Both the position numbers and the translations under genes were made by a program. A model generated the notes under the pieces. It had not been told where the DNA came from. It was given only the letters and a program-made list of their open reading frames with translations, and did no database searches. From contig NC_019936.1 of NCBI RefSeq assembly GCF_000327065.1, positions 3,004,001-3,068,000 of the forward strand: a DNA stretch of 64,000 nt, given 5' to 3'. This DNA comes from Stutzerimonas stutzeri RCH2. GTDB taxonomy: Bacteria; Pseudomonadota; Gammaproteobacteria; Pseudomonadales; Pseudomonadaceae. Shown in pieces: positions 36,401 through 46,434 of this stretch (within the stretch, counting starts at the first letter, position 1; every line of letters starts with the position of its first letter).

Positions 36401-36726
36401 CAGCGGGGCTCCTGCCCATCGACATGGTCGGTGCGCAACTCACCGATACTGCGCAGCGCCAGCACCACTACGAATGCAGTCATGGCAAAGCCGATGACGA
36501 TCGCAGTAAGAACCAGAGCCTGAGGCAACGGGTCGCCATATTCAGCGCTCTTGCCGATGACCGCCGGAACGCCGGTAGCCAGACGGCCCATGGAAAAAAT
36601 GAACAGGTTGACCGCGTAGGAAATCAGCGTAAGCCCCATCACCACCGGGAAGATCCGCGCACGCAAAAGCAGATAGACACCGCTGGCGGTCATTATTCCA
36701 AGCGTAATCGCAAACACAGCTTCCAT
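36400..36726 (-). CDS. shaC: Na+/H+ antiporter subunit C
   Basis: 108 aa with three transmembrane helices; NuoK-like. The segment DPLPQALVLTAIVIGFAMTAF is the typical MnhC/NuoK signature. Single-base junctions with both neighbours imply tight translational coupling. Confidence 0.94.
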   Translation of the reverse strand: MEAVFAITLGIMTASGVYLLLRARIFPVVMGLTLISYAVNLFIFSMGRLATGVPAVIGKSAEYGDPLPQALVLTAIVIGFAMTAFVVVLALRSIGELRTDHVDGQEPR

Positions 36727-39518
36727 CAGAGCACCTCCCTGCTCGTCTCGTCCTGCCTGACCTGGCCGATATTGGAAAGGATCAGCAACGTCGCCCCGAC
36801 AACCACCAGATAAACCCCCAGATCAAACAGCATTGCGGTAGCCAGCTCGAACTCACCGATAAGCGGCAGATGGAAATGATCGAACGCGGATGTGAGGAAC
36901 GAGTGCCCGAACAGCAAACTGCCCAGCCCGGTTGCGCCCGCAATGAGCAGGCCGGCGCCGCACATGGCGTGATAGCTGAACGGCTGGCGCGCCTGAGCCC
37001 AGGCCACGCCATGGGCGATGTACTGCAGAATCAACGCGACGGCCGTGATAAGACCGGCGATGAAGCCGCCACCCGGCAGGTTATGCCCGCGCAAGAAGAT
37101 GAACGCCGAAATCAGCAAAGCCATCGGCAGCAGCGCGCGCGCCAGTGCATCGAGCATCATTGGATGCTTGTCCAGCGACCAGAGCCGCCCACCTGCGTCT
37201 CGAATCGGATGGGGCAAGCGCAGCCCGTAGAGCAGGCTGTAGATACCAACGCCGGCGATCGCCAGAACGGCAATCTCACCCAACGTATCGAAGCCGCGGA
37301 AGTCGACCAGAATCACGTTAACGACATTGGTACCGCCACCGCCCGAGACACTGTTCTCGAGGAAAAACGAGGCAATGCTGTCGTAAGGACGCGTTAGCAC
37401 CGTATAGGCAAGCAGCGCCACCATCGTGCCGCAGCCACCGGCGAGAATGAAATCACGGAAGGCGCGCAGGCTGCTCGATTCGGCAGGCGTGCGATCGGGC
37501 ATGAAGAACAGCGCCAGAATGAGCAGGATTATCGTCACCACCTCAACCGACAGCTGCGTGAGCGCCAGATCCGGAGCCGAGTAGCGAGCGAAGCCCAGGG
37601 CGACCATCAGACCGACAACGCTGAGCACCATCAACGCCACCAGACGCCGGCGATGGAACAGCACCGTCAACAATGACGTCAGCGCCAGGATCACCATCCC
37701 CGCCACGGTAATACCGTCCAGCGGCGTCAGTGCGACCGTGCCGTGGAGCGTTTGCAGGGGAGTCAACGCGAAGACAACCAGCACCAACGTACTGATCAGC
37801 ATGAGCGCGATGTACCTTTGCAGCGATCCGTTCTCCAACAGACTGGTGATGTAACGTGCGCCAAGGGTCAAGCCGGCCATCACGCGCTCGAAGACTTCCA
37901 GCGAATCGACAGTAGGCAGCCCCTCGTACCAGCGGAACGCCCACTTGCGCAGCGAGTAGATCAGGATGCCCCCGATCAGCGCCACGAAGCTCATCGCCAA
38001 CGGCAGATTGAAACCATGCCAGATCGACAGGCTGTACTCCGGCACGTTTCCGTTCAGGGTACCCGACACCGCGGCAGCCAATAGCGGGCCGACGGTAAAT
38101 GCCGGCAGCATGCCCACCAGCAGGCAAAGCAGCACCAGAATCTCCACCGGTATCTTCATGTAGCGCGCAGGCTCATGCGGTGGATATTTAGGTAGGTCAA
38201 TGGGTTCACCATTGAAGAACACGTCGTGCACGAAACGCAGCGAATAGGCGACCGAGAACGCACCAGCCAGGGTCGCGGCCGCAGGAATGGTCCAGTAGAA
38301 GCTGCCGAGCAAATGCTGATCGAGCGTCTCGGCGAAGAACATCTCCTTGCTCAGGAAGCCGTTGAGCAGCGGCACCCCCGCCATCGCCAGTGACGCTACC
38401 ATGGCCAGCGCAGCCGTATGCGGCATGTACTTCCACATGCCGTTGATGCGCCGCATGTCACGCGTCCCGGTCTCGTGGTCGATGATCCCTGCGGCCATGA
38501 ACAGCGAGGCCTTGAACGTGGCGTGGTTGATGATATGGAAGATCGCTGCCACGGCTGCCAATCGGGAGTCCAGGCCGAACAGCAGCGTGATCAGGCCCAG
38601 GTGGCTGATGGTGGAATAGGCCAGCAGCCCCTTGAGGTCATGCTGAAACAGCGCCATCACTGCGCCCAGCAGCAACGTCGTCAAGCCAGTGATGCTGACC
38701 AGATAGAACCACCATTCCGACTCCGCCAGCGCAGGATAAAGCCGCGCGAGCAGAAATACGCCAGCCTTGACCATCGTCGCCGAGTGCAGGAAAGCGGACA
38801 CCGGCGTCGGCGCGGCCATCGCCTGCGGCAACCAGAAATGAAAGGGAAACTGCGCCGACTTGGTGAACACGCCAAGCAAGACCAGGATCAACGCGACGGG
38901 GTAAAGGGCGTTGGCGCGAATCAGGTCACCCGATGCCAGCACCGTCGTCAGCTCGAAACTGCCGACGATATAACCGATCAGCAGAATGCCAGCGAGCAGC
39001 GCCAACCCGCCGCCACCCGTCACCGCCAGCGCCATACGCGCGCCCTGGCGGGCATCGGCACGATAATTCCAGTAGCCGATCAGCAGGAACGACGAAAGGC
39101 TCGTCAGCTCCCAGAACATAAGCATCAGCAACAGGTTCTCGGACAGCACCACGCCGAGCATCGCGCCCATGAACAGCAGGAAGAACCCGTAAAAGCGCCC
39201 CATCGGATCCTTCTTCGACAGGTAGTAGCGCGCATAGAGAATCACCAGCAAACCGATGCCGAGAATCAACAGGGCGAACAGAAAACCCAGCCCATCCAGG
39301 CGCAGACTGAGGTTCAGGCCCAGCTGGGGCAGCCAGTCGTAATGAATGATCTCGGTCTGACCGGCGAACACATCGGCACGCTTGGACAGCAACAAGATCA
39401 GCGCGGCCAGCGGCGCAAGCCCAGCACCGAAGGCGCAGGCGGAGCGACCAAAACGCTCCAGGAAAAGGGGCAAGAAGATGCCCAGAAATGGCAAAGCGAT
39501 AATCAGCGCAAGCGCCAT
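36726..39518 (-). CDS. shaAB: Fused Na+/H+ antiporter subunits A and B
   Basis: 930 aa. An N-terminal NuoL-like ShaA part (about 1-500; [54 protein letters not shown] as consecutive segments) continues into the MnhB-like domain near the C-terminus ([21 protein letters not shown]). About 20 membrane helices. Antiport of Na+ for H+ gives sodium and alkali tolerance. As in P. aeruginosa, A and B are one polypeptide rather than two as in Bacillus. First gene of the operon. Confidence 0.95.
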   Translation of the reverse strand: MALALIIALPFLGIFLPLFLERFGRSACAFGAGLAPLAALILLLSKRADVFAGQTEIIHYDWLPQLGLNLSLRLDGLGFLFALLILGIGLLVILYARYYLSKKDPMGRFYGFFLLFMGAMLGVVLSENLLLMLMFWELTSLSSFLLIGYWNYRADARQGARMALAVTGGGGLALLAGILLIGYIVGSFELTTVLASGDLIRANALYPVALILVLLGVFTKSAQFPFHFWLPQAMAAPTPVSAFLHSATMVKAGVFLLARLYPALAESEWWFYLVSITGLTTLLLGAVMALFQHDLKGLLAYSTISHLGLITLLFGLDSRLAAVAAIFHIINHATFKASLFMAAGIIDHETGTRDMRRINGMWKYMPHTAALAMVASLAMAGVPLLNGFLSKEMFFAETLDQHLLGSFYWTIPAAATLAGAFSVAYSLRFVHDVFFNGEPIDLPKYPPHEPARYMKIPVEILVLLCLLVGMLPAFTVGPLLAAAVSGTLNGNVPEYSLSIWHGFNLPLAMSFVALIGGILIYSLRKWAFRWYEGLPTVDSLEVFERVMAGLTLGARYITSLLENGSLQRYIALMLISTLVLVVFALTPLQTLHGTVALTPLDGITVAGMVILALTSLLTVLFHRRRLVALMVLSVVGLMVALGFARYSAPDLALTQLSVEVVTIILLILALFFMPDRTPAESSSLRAFRDFILAGGCGTMVALLAYTVLTRPYDSIASFFLENSVSGGGGTNVVNVILVDFRGFDTLGEIAVLAIAGVGIYSLLYGLRLPHPIRDAGGRLWSLDKHPMMLDALARALLPMALLISAFIFLRGHNLPGGGFIAGLITAVALILQYIAHGVAWAQARQPFSYHAMCGAGLLIAGATGLGSLLFGHSFLTSAFDHFHLPLIGEFELATAMLFDLGVYLVVVGATLLILSNIGQVRQDETSREVL

Positions 39519-39650
39519 GAACGAGACCCCTTAAGCCACCGTTTCGGAGGCGTTCTTATCCTTGCAGGCACAGCAACTGCCTGAAACAGCACACAAATGT
39601 GCGCCCGATTATCCATACGGATGATGCCGGCGTCATGGATTCATGTATTA

Positions 39651-39704
39651 CGAAAAACAAAAGGCGCCGCCTCCGTCCCGTTTTTCGGAACGGATGGCAG
39701 CGCC
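39651..39704 (-). terminator. Terminator of the glycine-zipper lipoprotein gene
   Basis: On the minus strand a long interrupted stem (outer GGCGC/GCGCC, middle CCGT/ACGG, inner CCG/CGG around a T-rich loop, 39663-39704) is followed by TTTTGTTTTT. It protects the downstream sha operon promoter from read-through. Confidence 0.75.
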
Positions 39705-39734
39705 CAGTTCAGCTCAGGACAACAGTGAAGCAGA

Positions 39735-40196
39735 TCAAGGGGCGACGCGACTGGTGCCACTGACAGTCATGATGCGCACCCGCTGCCCGACCCGGAACAC
39801 CTGATTCGGCTCGACCGCCTGAACGTAGGCACGCATGTTGCCATCATCCTCACGAACGGTAATCTCAACGCCCTGCGTGCGGGTGATACCCTCCTCCGCA
39901 GCCGCGCCGAGCATGCCACCCGCCACCGCACCGATCACGGCGGCGACTGCACTGCCGCGTCCGCCGCCGACGCCGCTACCGGCAACTCCGCCAACAACCG
40001 CGCCCGCGCCAGAACCAATGGGCGTCTTGGTGCCTTCGATCTTGACCGGACGCAGGGATTCGATGGTTCCATAGCGCACCGTCTGAACGGCACGAGCCTC
40101 GTCTCGAGAATAGGTATCTCCAGTAAGGCTGGACGCGCAGCCACCCATAGCCAAAGCCAAGGCAGTGAAGGAAGCGACAAAAATGGATTTACGCAT
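39735..40196 (-). CDS. Glycine-zipper (SlyB-like) outer membrane lipoprotein
   Basis: 153 aa. N-terminal lipoprotein signal MRKSIFVASFTALALAMGGC with Cys20 as the probable lipidated residue. A glycine-zipper 2TM segment (GSGAGAVVGGVAGSGVGGG, then AVIGAVAGGMLGAAAEEG) is followed by a short beta domain (VEITVREDDGNMRAYVQAV). SlyB/Pcp relatives sit in the outer membrane and help envelope integrity under Mg2+ or envelope stress. Start fixed by AGGAG 8 nt upstream. Precedes the sha operon in the same orientation but is separated from it by a terminator. Confidence 0.88.
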   Translation of the reverse strand: MRKSIFVASFTALALAMGGCASSLTGDTYSRDEARAVQTVRYGTIESLRPVKIEGTKTPIGSGAGAVVGGVAGSGVGGGRGSAVAAVIGAVAGGMLGAAAEEGITRTQGVEITVREDDGNMRAYVQAVEPNQVFRVGQRVRIMTVSGTSRVAP

Positions 40197-40361
40197 TGTG
40201 ATTCTCCTGCAAGCAGCTGTTTCGTTCCGGGTGTGGCCTGGCGTGACAGCGATGAAAAAGCGCTTGGCAACTTCACCATCCTGACTCAGCATTTGCCACC
40301 TTCGAGGCATACATATGCGAGTCGAACCTGGTGCGCCGGGTTCCTTCCTAAGAGACGACCC

Positions 40362-40598
40362 ATGGATTACTTCATCATAGCTATCACCACGGTGGCCGGC
40401 CTGGCTTTTCATGCATGGCTCATAGTCCGCTTCCGCCGCTGGGCCGATCGCGATCTGGCGCTATCCATGGCCGGCGACGACCCGGCCAAACGCAGCTGGA
40501 TGTTACAACGGCTCGCCGAAGCAAAGACCGAAAAGATCAAACGGCGGGACCTGGAGAACTGGCTCAAGCAGCAGGCCCAACGTTACCCGGCGGCATAA
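40362..40598 (+). CDS. Small single-pass membrane protein, unknown function
   Basis: 78 aa. N-terminal hydrophobic helix (YFIIAITTVAGLAFHAWLIV, about 3-22), then a strongly charged cytoplasmic-looking tail (RFRRWADRDLALSMAGDD, RLAEAKTEKIKRRDLENWL). I do not recognise a named family, but I believe close relatives occur in other pseudomonads. It is divergent from the SlyB-like gene. An ATG 129 bp further upstream is in frame; 40362 is preferred because the hydrophobic segment then lies at the N-terminus. Confidence 0.7.
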   Translation: MDYFIIAITTVAGLAFHAWLIVRFRRWADRDLALSMAGDDPAKRSWMLQRLAEAKTEKIKRRDLENWLKQQAQRYPAA

Positions 40599-40811
40599 TG
40601 AAATCCGCAGCCCAGTCGCAGCAGCACTAGCGCTATCGAGCTGAATCATCAGACCGCAGAACAGGCGCTTTCTCAAAGCAAGGGTGTGGCCTTTGCGTTA
40701 CGACAGATTACCGATCACAGGGCGACGACGGCGCCAGCGTTCGCCCTACCATGTGGCATCCCTGCAAATCACGACTAGGTAAGGCTTGCGCGGCTGCCGT
40801 CGCGCCTTGGA

Positions 40812-41459
40812 TCAGGGTGCCAGGCGCTCGCGCTGCCAGCTGTTGGCGACCAGGCGGTAGTCGAGCCGGTCATGCAAGCGGCTCGCGCGCCCCTGCCAGA
40901 ATTCCATCCGTTCCGGCAGCAGGCGATAGCCGCCCCAATGCGGAGGGCAATGCGGAGCCTTGTCGAGAAAGCGCTGTTCAGTCTCGGCCAGCAGACGCTC
41001 CAGCGCCGCCCGGTCCGGAATGACCTGACTTTGCGGCGAGGCCCAGGCTCCCAGCCGGCTGCCCAATGGGCGGACATGGAAATAGGCATCCGATTCATCT
41101 TGGCTGACCTTCTCCACCCGCCCCTCGATCCGCACCTGCCGCTCGAGCGTCGGCCAGAAAAATGTCATGGCGGCAAAAGGCGTCGCCTGCAGCTGTTGCC
41201 CTTTGGCACTGTCATAGTTGGTGAAGAAGGTGAAGCCGCGCTCATCCAGCGCCTTGAGCAGAAGGATGCGGCAGTGCGGACGACCGTCAGCGTCGACCGT
41301 TGCCAGCGACATTGCATTTGGCTCTACCGGAGCCTGCTCCGTCTTCATCGCTTCGGTAAACCACTGATGGAACAGACCGAAAGGCTCGGCGGGGGCATTG
41401 GCCTCGCTGAGTCCGTCACGGGTGTAATCACGGCGCATATCGGCCAGGGTCTGGATCAT
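40812..41459 (-). CDS. pdxH: Pyridoxamine 5'-phosphate oxidase
   Basis: 215 aa. FMN enzyme that oxidises PNP or PMP to pyridoxal 5'-phosphate, the last step of vitamin B6 synthesis and salvage. Motifs: [53 protein letters not shown] and the C-terminal PP-binding [17 protein letters not shown] with SRLHDR. AGGAG lies 7 nt before the ATG. The 213-bp region downstream (40599-40811) holds only a weak hairpin. Confidence 0.97.
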   Translation of the reverse strand: MIQTLADMRRDYTRDGLSEANAPAEPFGLFHQWFTEAMKTEQAPVEPNAMSLATVDADGRPHCRILLLKALDERGFTFFTNYDSAKGQQLQATPFAAMTFFWPTLERQVRIEGRVEKVSQDESDAYFHVRPLGSRLGAWASPQSQVIPDRAALERLLAETEQRFLDKAPHCPPHWGGYRLLPERMEFWQGRASRLHDRLDYRLVANSWQRERLAP

Positions 41460-41606
41460 CACATGGCTCCTTGTTTTCGAATAAGCAGGCTTCAGCGTAC
41501 CAAGCGGCTGGTAGCCGGGCGACGGTCGATTACCGAGCCGGCCTGCAAAGTAAAGGTTAGCCGCCTTCCCGCATCCCGCGCTTGATTCAAGGCAACCATG
41601 CCGAAC

Positions 41607-41634
41607 GAAAACAGGCCCGCAAGCGGGCCTGTTC
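41607..41634 (-). terminator. Terminator of the OmpA-like lipoprotein gene
   Basis: Perfect 10-bp stem ACAGGCCCGC/GCGGGCCTGT (41611-41620 with 41623-41632) and a 2-nt centre, extended by A-T pairs; on the minus strand followed by TTTTCGTT. Placed 24 bp after the stop codon. Confidence 0.8.
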
Positions 41635-41657
41635 GACATCACACAATCTGGGTAGCG

Positions 41658-42284
41658 TTATTTTGCCACCTCGGCTTGAGCCACCTGGGTTGCAGGCTGC
41701 GCGGGCTGCTCATACTGGGCAATCAGCGCCAGCATCGTTGTTTGCGGCGCCAGAACCATCTCAACCCGACGATTCAGCGCTCGACCTTCCTTGCTGTCAT
41801 TCGCGGCACGCGGCATGTCGGAGCCCAGACCGCGAATGCGCAGACGGTCGTGCTTGAGCCCGCTCAGGCGGAAGATGGCCGCTACCGCACCAGCACGCTC
41901 ACGGCTGATGGTGCGATTGATTTCATCGGCGCCGGTACTGTCAGCATGGCCGAGCACGACGACTGCGGTCTTGTCGTCCTTCTCTACCAGCTTGGCTACC
42001 CGAGTGATTGGCCCCAGGGTAACCGGCAGAAGCATGCCAGGACGGTCAGGGTTGAACGATGAATCCACCGGCGCGGTAACCACCAGCACACTTTCGCGCC
42101 GCTCCACCTCAAAACCTGTACCCACCAGAGCGTCACGCAGTTTCGGCTCATACTCGTCGAGCCAGGCATAATCGACCTTGGCGGCAACCGGAGCGGCCAC
42201 TTCGCTGGGCTTTTCGCTTTTCGAGCTACAGCCCGCTACGACGATCATGCAGAAGATCAGTGAGACGCTTTTCAGCAGGTTCAT
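41658..42284 (-). CDS. OmpA-family lipoprotein
   Basis: 208 aa. Lipoprotein signal MNLLKSVSLIFCMIVVAGC with lipobox VAGC followed by SSKSEK. A C-terminal OmpA/Pal peptidoglycan-binding domain (about 95-190) shows GHADSTGADEINRTIS, RERAGAVAAIF and NRRVEMVLAP, with the Asp and Arg that hold diaminopimelate. Probably tethers the outer membrane to peptidoglycan. The start was set at the signal peptide; an upstream ATG at 42344 would mask it. Confidence 0.88.
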   Translation of the reverse strand: MNLLKSVSLIFCMIVVAGCSSKSEKPSEVAAPVAAKVDYAWLDEYEPKLRDALVGTGFEVERRESVLVVTAPVDSSFNPDRPGMLLPVTLGPITRVAKLVEKDDKTAVVVLGHADSTGADEINRTISRERAGAVAAIFRLSGLKHDRLRIRGLGSDMPRAANDSKEGRALNRRVEMVLAPQTTMLALIAQYEQPAQPATQVAQAEVAK

Positions 42285-42419
42285 GAGCAAGTTTCCGTCA
42301 ACCACGAGCGTTCTGGGAGGGGCGACCTGCCAAGGCGAGGCCACTGGTGAGGTCGAGTTGAAATTGTGGACGCAAGTCCTTCTTTTGAAAAGCCTGCCTA
42401 ACCAGAAGTGACGAGTGGT

Positions 42420-43568
42420 TCATCGCATGCATTCCGCGACGCAACGCGCCAACGCTTGTGCACGTGGATCCATCAGAACATATGGCCCAAGAGTATTGGT
42501 CACAAAGCCGAATGCCAGCTGGCGATCCGGGTCGGCAAAACCGATGCTGCCTCCAGCGCCCGGGTGACCAAAGGCCTGCGCGCCCATGCCGAATGTAGCA
42601 TTGGCAACGTCCGGCTGATCCAGCCAGCAACCCAGACCGAAGCGTGTGGCGGCCAGCAGGGTGCGATCCTCCCCGGCGCTGTGCTGGCGTGTCATCTCGC
42701 GCAGCAGCGCCTCGTCGAGCAACTTGCCTTGCAGCAAACCGGTATAGAACCCCGCCAACGAACGCGCATTGCCATGACCGTTGGCGGCTGGCTGCGCCAT
42801 GCGGCGCCACTCCGGCTTGTTGCCGCTGCTCATGATCGACGGCGGGTTATTGAATGCTTTGGTACTGATTGACTCCGATTCGCTCATAAGCGTCTTGAAC
42901 AGTCGCTGCGCAGAAGCATCGCCAAAATCGTTCTTGGTCCGAGTGAGATAAGCGACGCGATCGGCATCCACATCATCCACGCCGACATGGAAATCCAGTC
43001 CAAGTGGTGCAGCCGTGCGGCGTGTGATCGACTCGCCCGGGCCGCAGCCATCGACACGACGCAGCAGCTCGCCCACCAGCCAACCATAGGTCATCGCGGC
43101 GTAGCCCTGATCAGTGCCAGGCGTCCACCATGGTTCTTCGGCGGCCAGCGCCGCGGTCATGACATCCCAGTCGTACAGTGCTTCTGCGGGCAACGGTCTA
43201 CGTATTGCCGGCAAACCCGCTCGATGGCAGAGCAGCTGACGCAGGGTGATGGCGGCCTTGCCATTGGTGGCGAACTCCGGCCATACACGTGCAACAGGTT
43301 CGTCCAGCTCCAGCTTGCCCTCGCCGACCAGCTGCAGCGCAGCGACTGCGGTAAACGTCTTGGTACAGGAAAACAGGTTGACCAAGGTATCGCTGTGCCA
43401 GACCTGCTCTCCCTGGTTGTCGGCAACGCCCGCCCAGAGATCGACGACCGTCTCGCCACCAATCTGCACGCAGAGTGCCGCTCCGCGTTGCTGAGTGCCT
43501 TCGAACAGTGAGCCGAATGCCTCGCGAACCGCTTCGAAACGAAGATCGAAATAGCCTTGAACCTGCAC
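42420..43568 (-). CDS. Beta-lactamase-fold serine hydrolase (EstB-like esterase)
   Basis: 382 aa of the class C beta-lactamase/EstB family. The catalytic SxxK is SCTK (in NLFSCTKTFTAVAAL), the Tyr motif is YGW (MTYGWLVGELL), and a late HPGAGGS replaces the KTG box. No signal peptide, so it is cytosolic and probably an esterase rather than an antibiotic-resistance enzyme. The conserved N-terminus VQVQGYFDLRFEAVREAF starts at a GTG with GAGGG upstream. It is transcribed in the same direction as dinG, 112 bp downstream of it. Confidence 0.85.
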   Translation of the reverse strand: MQVQGYFDLRFEAVREAFGSLFEGTQQRGAALCVQIGGETVVDLWAGVADNQGEQVWHSDTLVNLFSCTKTFTAVAALQLVGEGKLELDEPVARVWPEFATNGKAAITLRQLLCHRAGLPAIRRPLPAEALYDWDVMTAALAAEEPWWTPGTDQGYAAMTYGWLVGELLRRVDGCGPGESITRRTAAPLGLDFHVGVDDVDADRVAYLTRTKNDFGDASAQRLFKTLMSESESISTKAFNNPPSIMSSGNKPEWRRMAQPAANGHGNARSLAGFYTGLLQGKLLDEALLREMTRQHSAGEDRTLLAATRFGLGCWLDQPDVANATFGMGAQAFGHPGAGGSIGFADPDRQLAFGFVTNTLGPYVLMDPRAQALARCVAECMR

Positions 43569-43680
43569 GTTGCCACCCTCTCGAAGTCTGTGCCTCGCAT
43601 TCTTGCAACCGTCGCCTGGCAATGGAACCGCCAGGCGGCGCGGTGATGGACGAGCATCGCGCCCGGTTATCGCAGCCTGC

Positions 43681-45825
43681 TCAGCCGATTTCGCGGCGAA
43701 ACGGCGGCAGCGCATTGAGAATCGCCTTGCCGTAGCGCTGCGTTACCACCCGTCGGTCGAGCAGCGTGATGGTTCCGCGATCCGTCTCGGTACGCAGCAG
43801 ACGCCCACAGGCCTGCACCAACCGCAGCGAGGCATCCGGCACAGCGATCTCCATGAAGGGGTTGCCGCCACGCGCTCCGATCCACTCTGCCAGAGCGGCC
43901 TCGACCGGGTCATCCGGCACAGCGAACGGAATCTTGGCAATCACCACATGCTCGCAGTAGGCCCCGGGCAGGTCCACGCCTTCGGCGAAACTGGCCAGGC
44001 CGAACAAGACGCTGGACTCGCCGTCGTCGACCCGCGCCTTGTGTTTGTTCAGGGTTTCCTGCTTGGACAGGTTGCCCTGGATCAGAACCCGGCGGCGCCA
44101 ATCACGCTCCAGCCCATCGAACACGTCCTGCATCTGCTTGCGTGAGGAAAACAGTACCAACGTGCCCCGGGCGCCCTCGACCAATGCTGGCAATTCGCGA
44201 ACGATCGCCGCCGTGTGTGCTGCGGCGTCGCGCGGATCGGCCTTGAGGTCCGGCACGCGAAGCACGCCGGCATCGGCATGGTGAAAGGGACTCGGCACCA
44301 CGGCAGTGACGGCGCCCTTTGGCAAGCCAGCCCGCATGCGGTAACGATCGAAGCTATTGAGGGCGGTCAGCGTCGCCGAAGTCACCAGCGCACCGAAAGC
44401 GACATTCCAGAGATTGCGCCGCAGTGTCTCCGCAGCGAGGATCGGGCTGGCATTGACCTCGATATCGAACAGCGCACCACCTTCGGCCAACGTCAGCCAG
44501 CGCGCCATCGGCGGACTGTCTTCCGGATCCTCGACGGTGAACGCGGTCCACAACTCCCAATTACCCTGCGAGCGGGTCAGCAAGCTGCCGAACAGGGGGT
44601 ACCACTCCTCGGCCTGATGGCTGGCGATCCCGCTGCCGGTTTCACCATCCATGTCCTCTTTGAGCAGCTCGGCGATGCGGGTGAACAGGTCGGTCAGCTT
44701 GGCGAAACCTTTCTTCAACTCTGTACCCAGCTCGACGAGATGCTCCGGCACCACGCCACCGACGAAGCGATGCCGGGGCCGCTCACGGCCTTCCATGTCT
44801 TCGCCAGCCTTGAAGTCGGCAAGCTGCTCGCAGGCGCTGAACATGAACTGCTGCTGGGTACGCAGCTCGCGCGCCAGTTCGGGAATGCCCTCGACCAGTC
44901 GACCGAGTTCGCCCGGAAGCGGATGCTGCGCAAGCAGCTTGGTCAGATTCTTTTCTACCTGCCCCAACCAGTCCGCGGTCGAGCGTAGCCTTGTGAAATG
45001 GGCGAAATGACCAATGGCCTTGTCCGGCAGGTGATGACCTTCATCGAATACATAGATCGTCTCACGCGGATCGGGCAGCACCGCGCCCCCGCCCAGCGCG
45101 AGATCGGCAAGCACCATGTCGTGATTGGTGACGATCACGTCAACCTTGGTCATGCCCTCTCGCGCCTTGTAGAACGCGCACTGCTGGAAGTTGGGACAAT
45201 GCCGGCCCGTGCACTGACTATGATCGGTCGTCAGCTGCGACCAGTCAGAATCGCCCAGCTCCTCGGGCCAGCTGTCGCGATCTCCATCCCAACGATTGCC
45301 GGCGAGCTTCTCGATCATGCTGGTGAAGAGCTTCTGACTACGCTCATCGACCTCGATACGAAAACCCTCTTCCTCGAACAGCTGGGCGGTCGCGCTCTGC
45401 GCCTGCCCCTCCTGCAGCAACAGGTCCAGCTTGGATAAGCAGAGATAACGCCCGCGCCCTTTGGCCAGGGCGAAGCTGAAGTTCAGCCCGCTGTTGCGCA
45501 TCAGGTCCGGCAGGTCCTTGTGCACGATCTGTTCCTGCAAAGCGACGGTCGCGGTGGCGATCACCAGGCGCTTGCCTGCCGCCTTCGCTGTAGGAATCGC
45601 TGCGAGGCTGTAGGCAACCGTTTTGCCAGTACCGGTACCCGCCTCAACCGCGACCACCGCCGGCTCGCTCTCGCGACGTCCTTCAGCGTCGGTCTTGATG
45701 GTGCCGAGCACCTTGGCCACTTCGGCGATCATCAGTCGCTGGCCATAGCGGGCCTTGAGCCCCTTGGCTTCGAGAAAGCGAGTGTAGGCGCCCTGGATCT
45801 GGGACTTGAGTTCGGTGCTGAGCAT
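43681..45825 (-). CDS. dinG: ATP-dependent DNA helicase DinG
   Basis: 714 aa. Superfamily 2 XPD-like 5'-3' helicase acting on R-loops, D-loops and stalled forks. Walker A in EAGTGTGKTVAYSL, DEAH-type box VFDEGHH, Fe-S cluster cysteines in RYLCLSK and CTGRHCPNFQQC, and a C-terminal helicase motif LVQACGRLLRTETDRG. Fe-S coordination points to sensitivity to oxidative damage. No LexA box was seen in the short upstream gap. Divergent from the CopD-like gene. Confidence 0.96.
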   Translation of the reverse strand: MLSTELKSQIQGAYTRFLEAKGLKARYGQRLMIAEVAKVLGTIKTDAEGRRESEPAVVAVEAGTGTGKTVAYSLAAIPTAKAAGKRLVIATATVALQEQIVHKDLPDLMRNSGLNFSFALAKGRGRYLCLSKLDLLLQEGQAQSATAQLFEEEGFRIEVDERSQKLFTSMIEKLAGNRWDGDRDSWPEELGDSDWSQLTTDHSQCTGRHCPNFQQCAFYKAREGMTKVDVIVTNHDMVLADLALGGGAVLPDPRETIYVFDEGHHLPDKAIGHFAHFTRLRSTADWLGQVEKNLTKLLAQHPLPGELGRLVEGIPELARELRTQQQFMFSACEQLADFKAGEDMEGRERPRHRFVGGVVPEHLVELGTELKKGFAKLTDLFTRIAELLKEDMDGETGSGIASHQAEEWYPLFGSLLTRSQGNWELWTAFTVEDPEDSPPMARWLTLAEGGALFDIEVNASPILAAETLRRNLWNVAFGALVTSATLTALNSFDRYRMRAGLPKGAVTAVVPSPFHHADAGVLRVPDLKADPRDAAAHTAAIVRELPALVEGARGTLVLFSSRKQMQDVFDGLERDWRRRVLIQGNLSKQETLNKHKARVDDGESSVLFGLASFAEGVDLPGAYCEHVVIAKIPFAVPDDPVEAALAEWIGARGGNPFMEIAVPDASLRLVQACGRLLRTETDRGTITLLDRRVVTQRYGKAILNALPPFRREIG

Positions 45826-45911
45826 GGGCGCGGAGCTGTATATATTTTCAGTATTTCGATAGGGCGGCTATGATAACGCGCGTTCGCTCAACCGCCACCG
45901 GAGATTTGCCC

Positions 45912-46376
45912 ATGACGCCCTTCGCCTTGCTCTACGCACTACACGTACTTGCCGCGACGGTTTGGGTGGGCGGCATGTTCTTCGCCTGGATGGTGTTGCG
46001 TCCGGCAGCCGTGGCGATGTTGCAGGCTCCGGAGCGACTGAAGCTGTGGGCTGATGTATTCCGGCGTTTTTTCGTCTGGGTCTGGGTAACGGTGCTGGTT
46101 CTGCCGGTAAGCGGAATTGGCATGTGGCACATGCGTTTCGGTGCGCTGGAAAGTGCGCCGCGCTATGTACACATCATGACAGGGCTGTATCTGGTGATGC
46201 TGGCGCTATTCCTGCGAATCCAGTTGCTGCAGTTACCGACGCTCAAACGCGCCGTCGCTGGCGAACAATGGCCCGAAGGAGGCGCAGTGCTCGGCCAGAT
46301 TCGCCGACTGGTCGGCATCAACCTGGTGCTGGGCCTGCTGGTGATAGCACTGGCCAGCGCAAGACCACTGTTTTAG
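45912..46376 (+). CDS. CopD-like four-helix membrane protein
   Basis: 154 aa with four hydrophobic helices (FALLYALHVLAATVWVGGMFFAW; VFVWVWVTVLVLPVSGIGMW-like; YVHIMTGLYLVMLALFL; LVGINLVLGLLVIALA). Conserved His in ALHVLAATVWVGGMFF and MWHM matches the CopD/copper-resistance or DUF2269-type family, which may bind metal or haem. No copper genes are adjacent, so the role is open. GGAG precedes the ATG. Confidence 0.75.
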   Translation: MTPFALLYALHVLAATVWVGGMFFAWMVLRPAAVAMLQAPERLKLWADVFRRFFVWVWVTVLVLPVSGIGMWHMRFGALESAPRYVHIMTGLYLVMLALFLRIQLLQLPTLKRAVAGEQWPEGGAVLGQIRRLVGINLVLGLLVIALASARPLF

Positions 46377-46389
46377 CGGACTCTAAACA

Positions 46390-46415
46390 AAACAGCCGGG
46401 CGCGAGGCCCGGCTG
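46390..46415 (-). terminator. Terminator of the second OmpA-like gene
   Basis: Perfect stem AGCCGGGC/GCCCGGCT (46393-46413) with a 5-nt loop; on the minus strand followed by GTTTTGTTT. It sits between convergent genes and may also stop plus-strand transcripts weakly. Confidence 0.8.
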
Positions 46416-46434
46416 GATCACCACCTCAGCCGAA

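Noticed and set aside
40719-40747. Inverted repeat AGGGCGA/TCGCCCT after pdxH as a terminator
   Set aside because: The loop is 15 nt, the stem only 7 bp and there is no T-run in either direction.
42420-43568. Interpretation of the SCTK hydrolase as an antibiotic beta-lactamase
   Set aside because: It has no signal peptide and lacks the KTG box; the sequence fits cytosolic EstB-type esterases.
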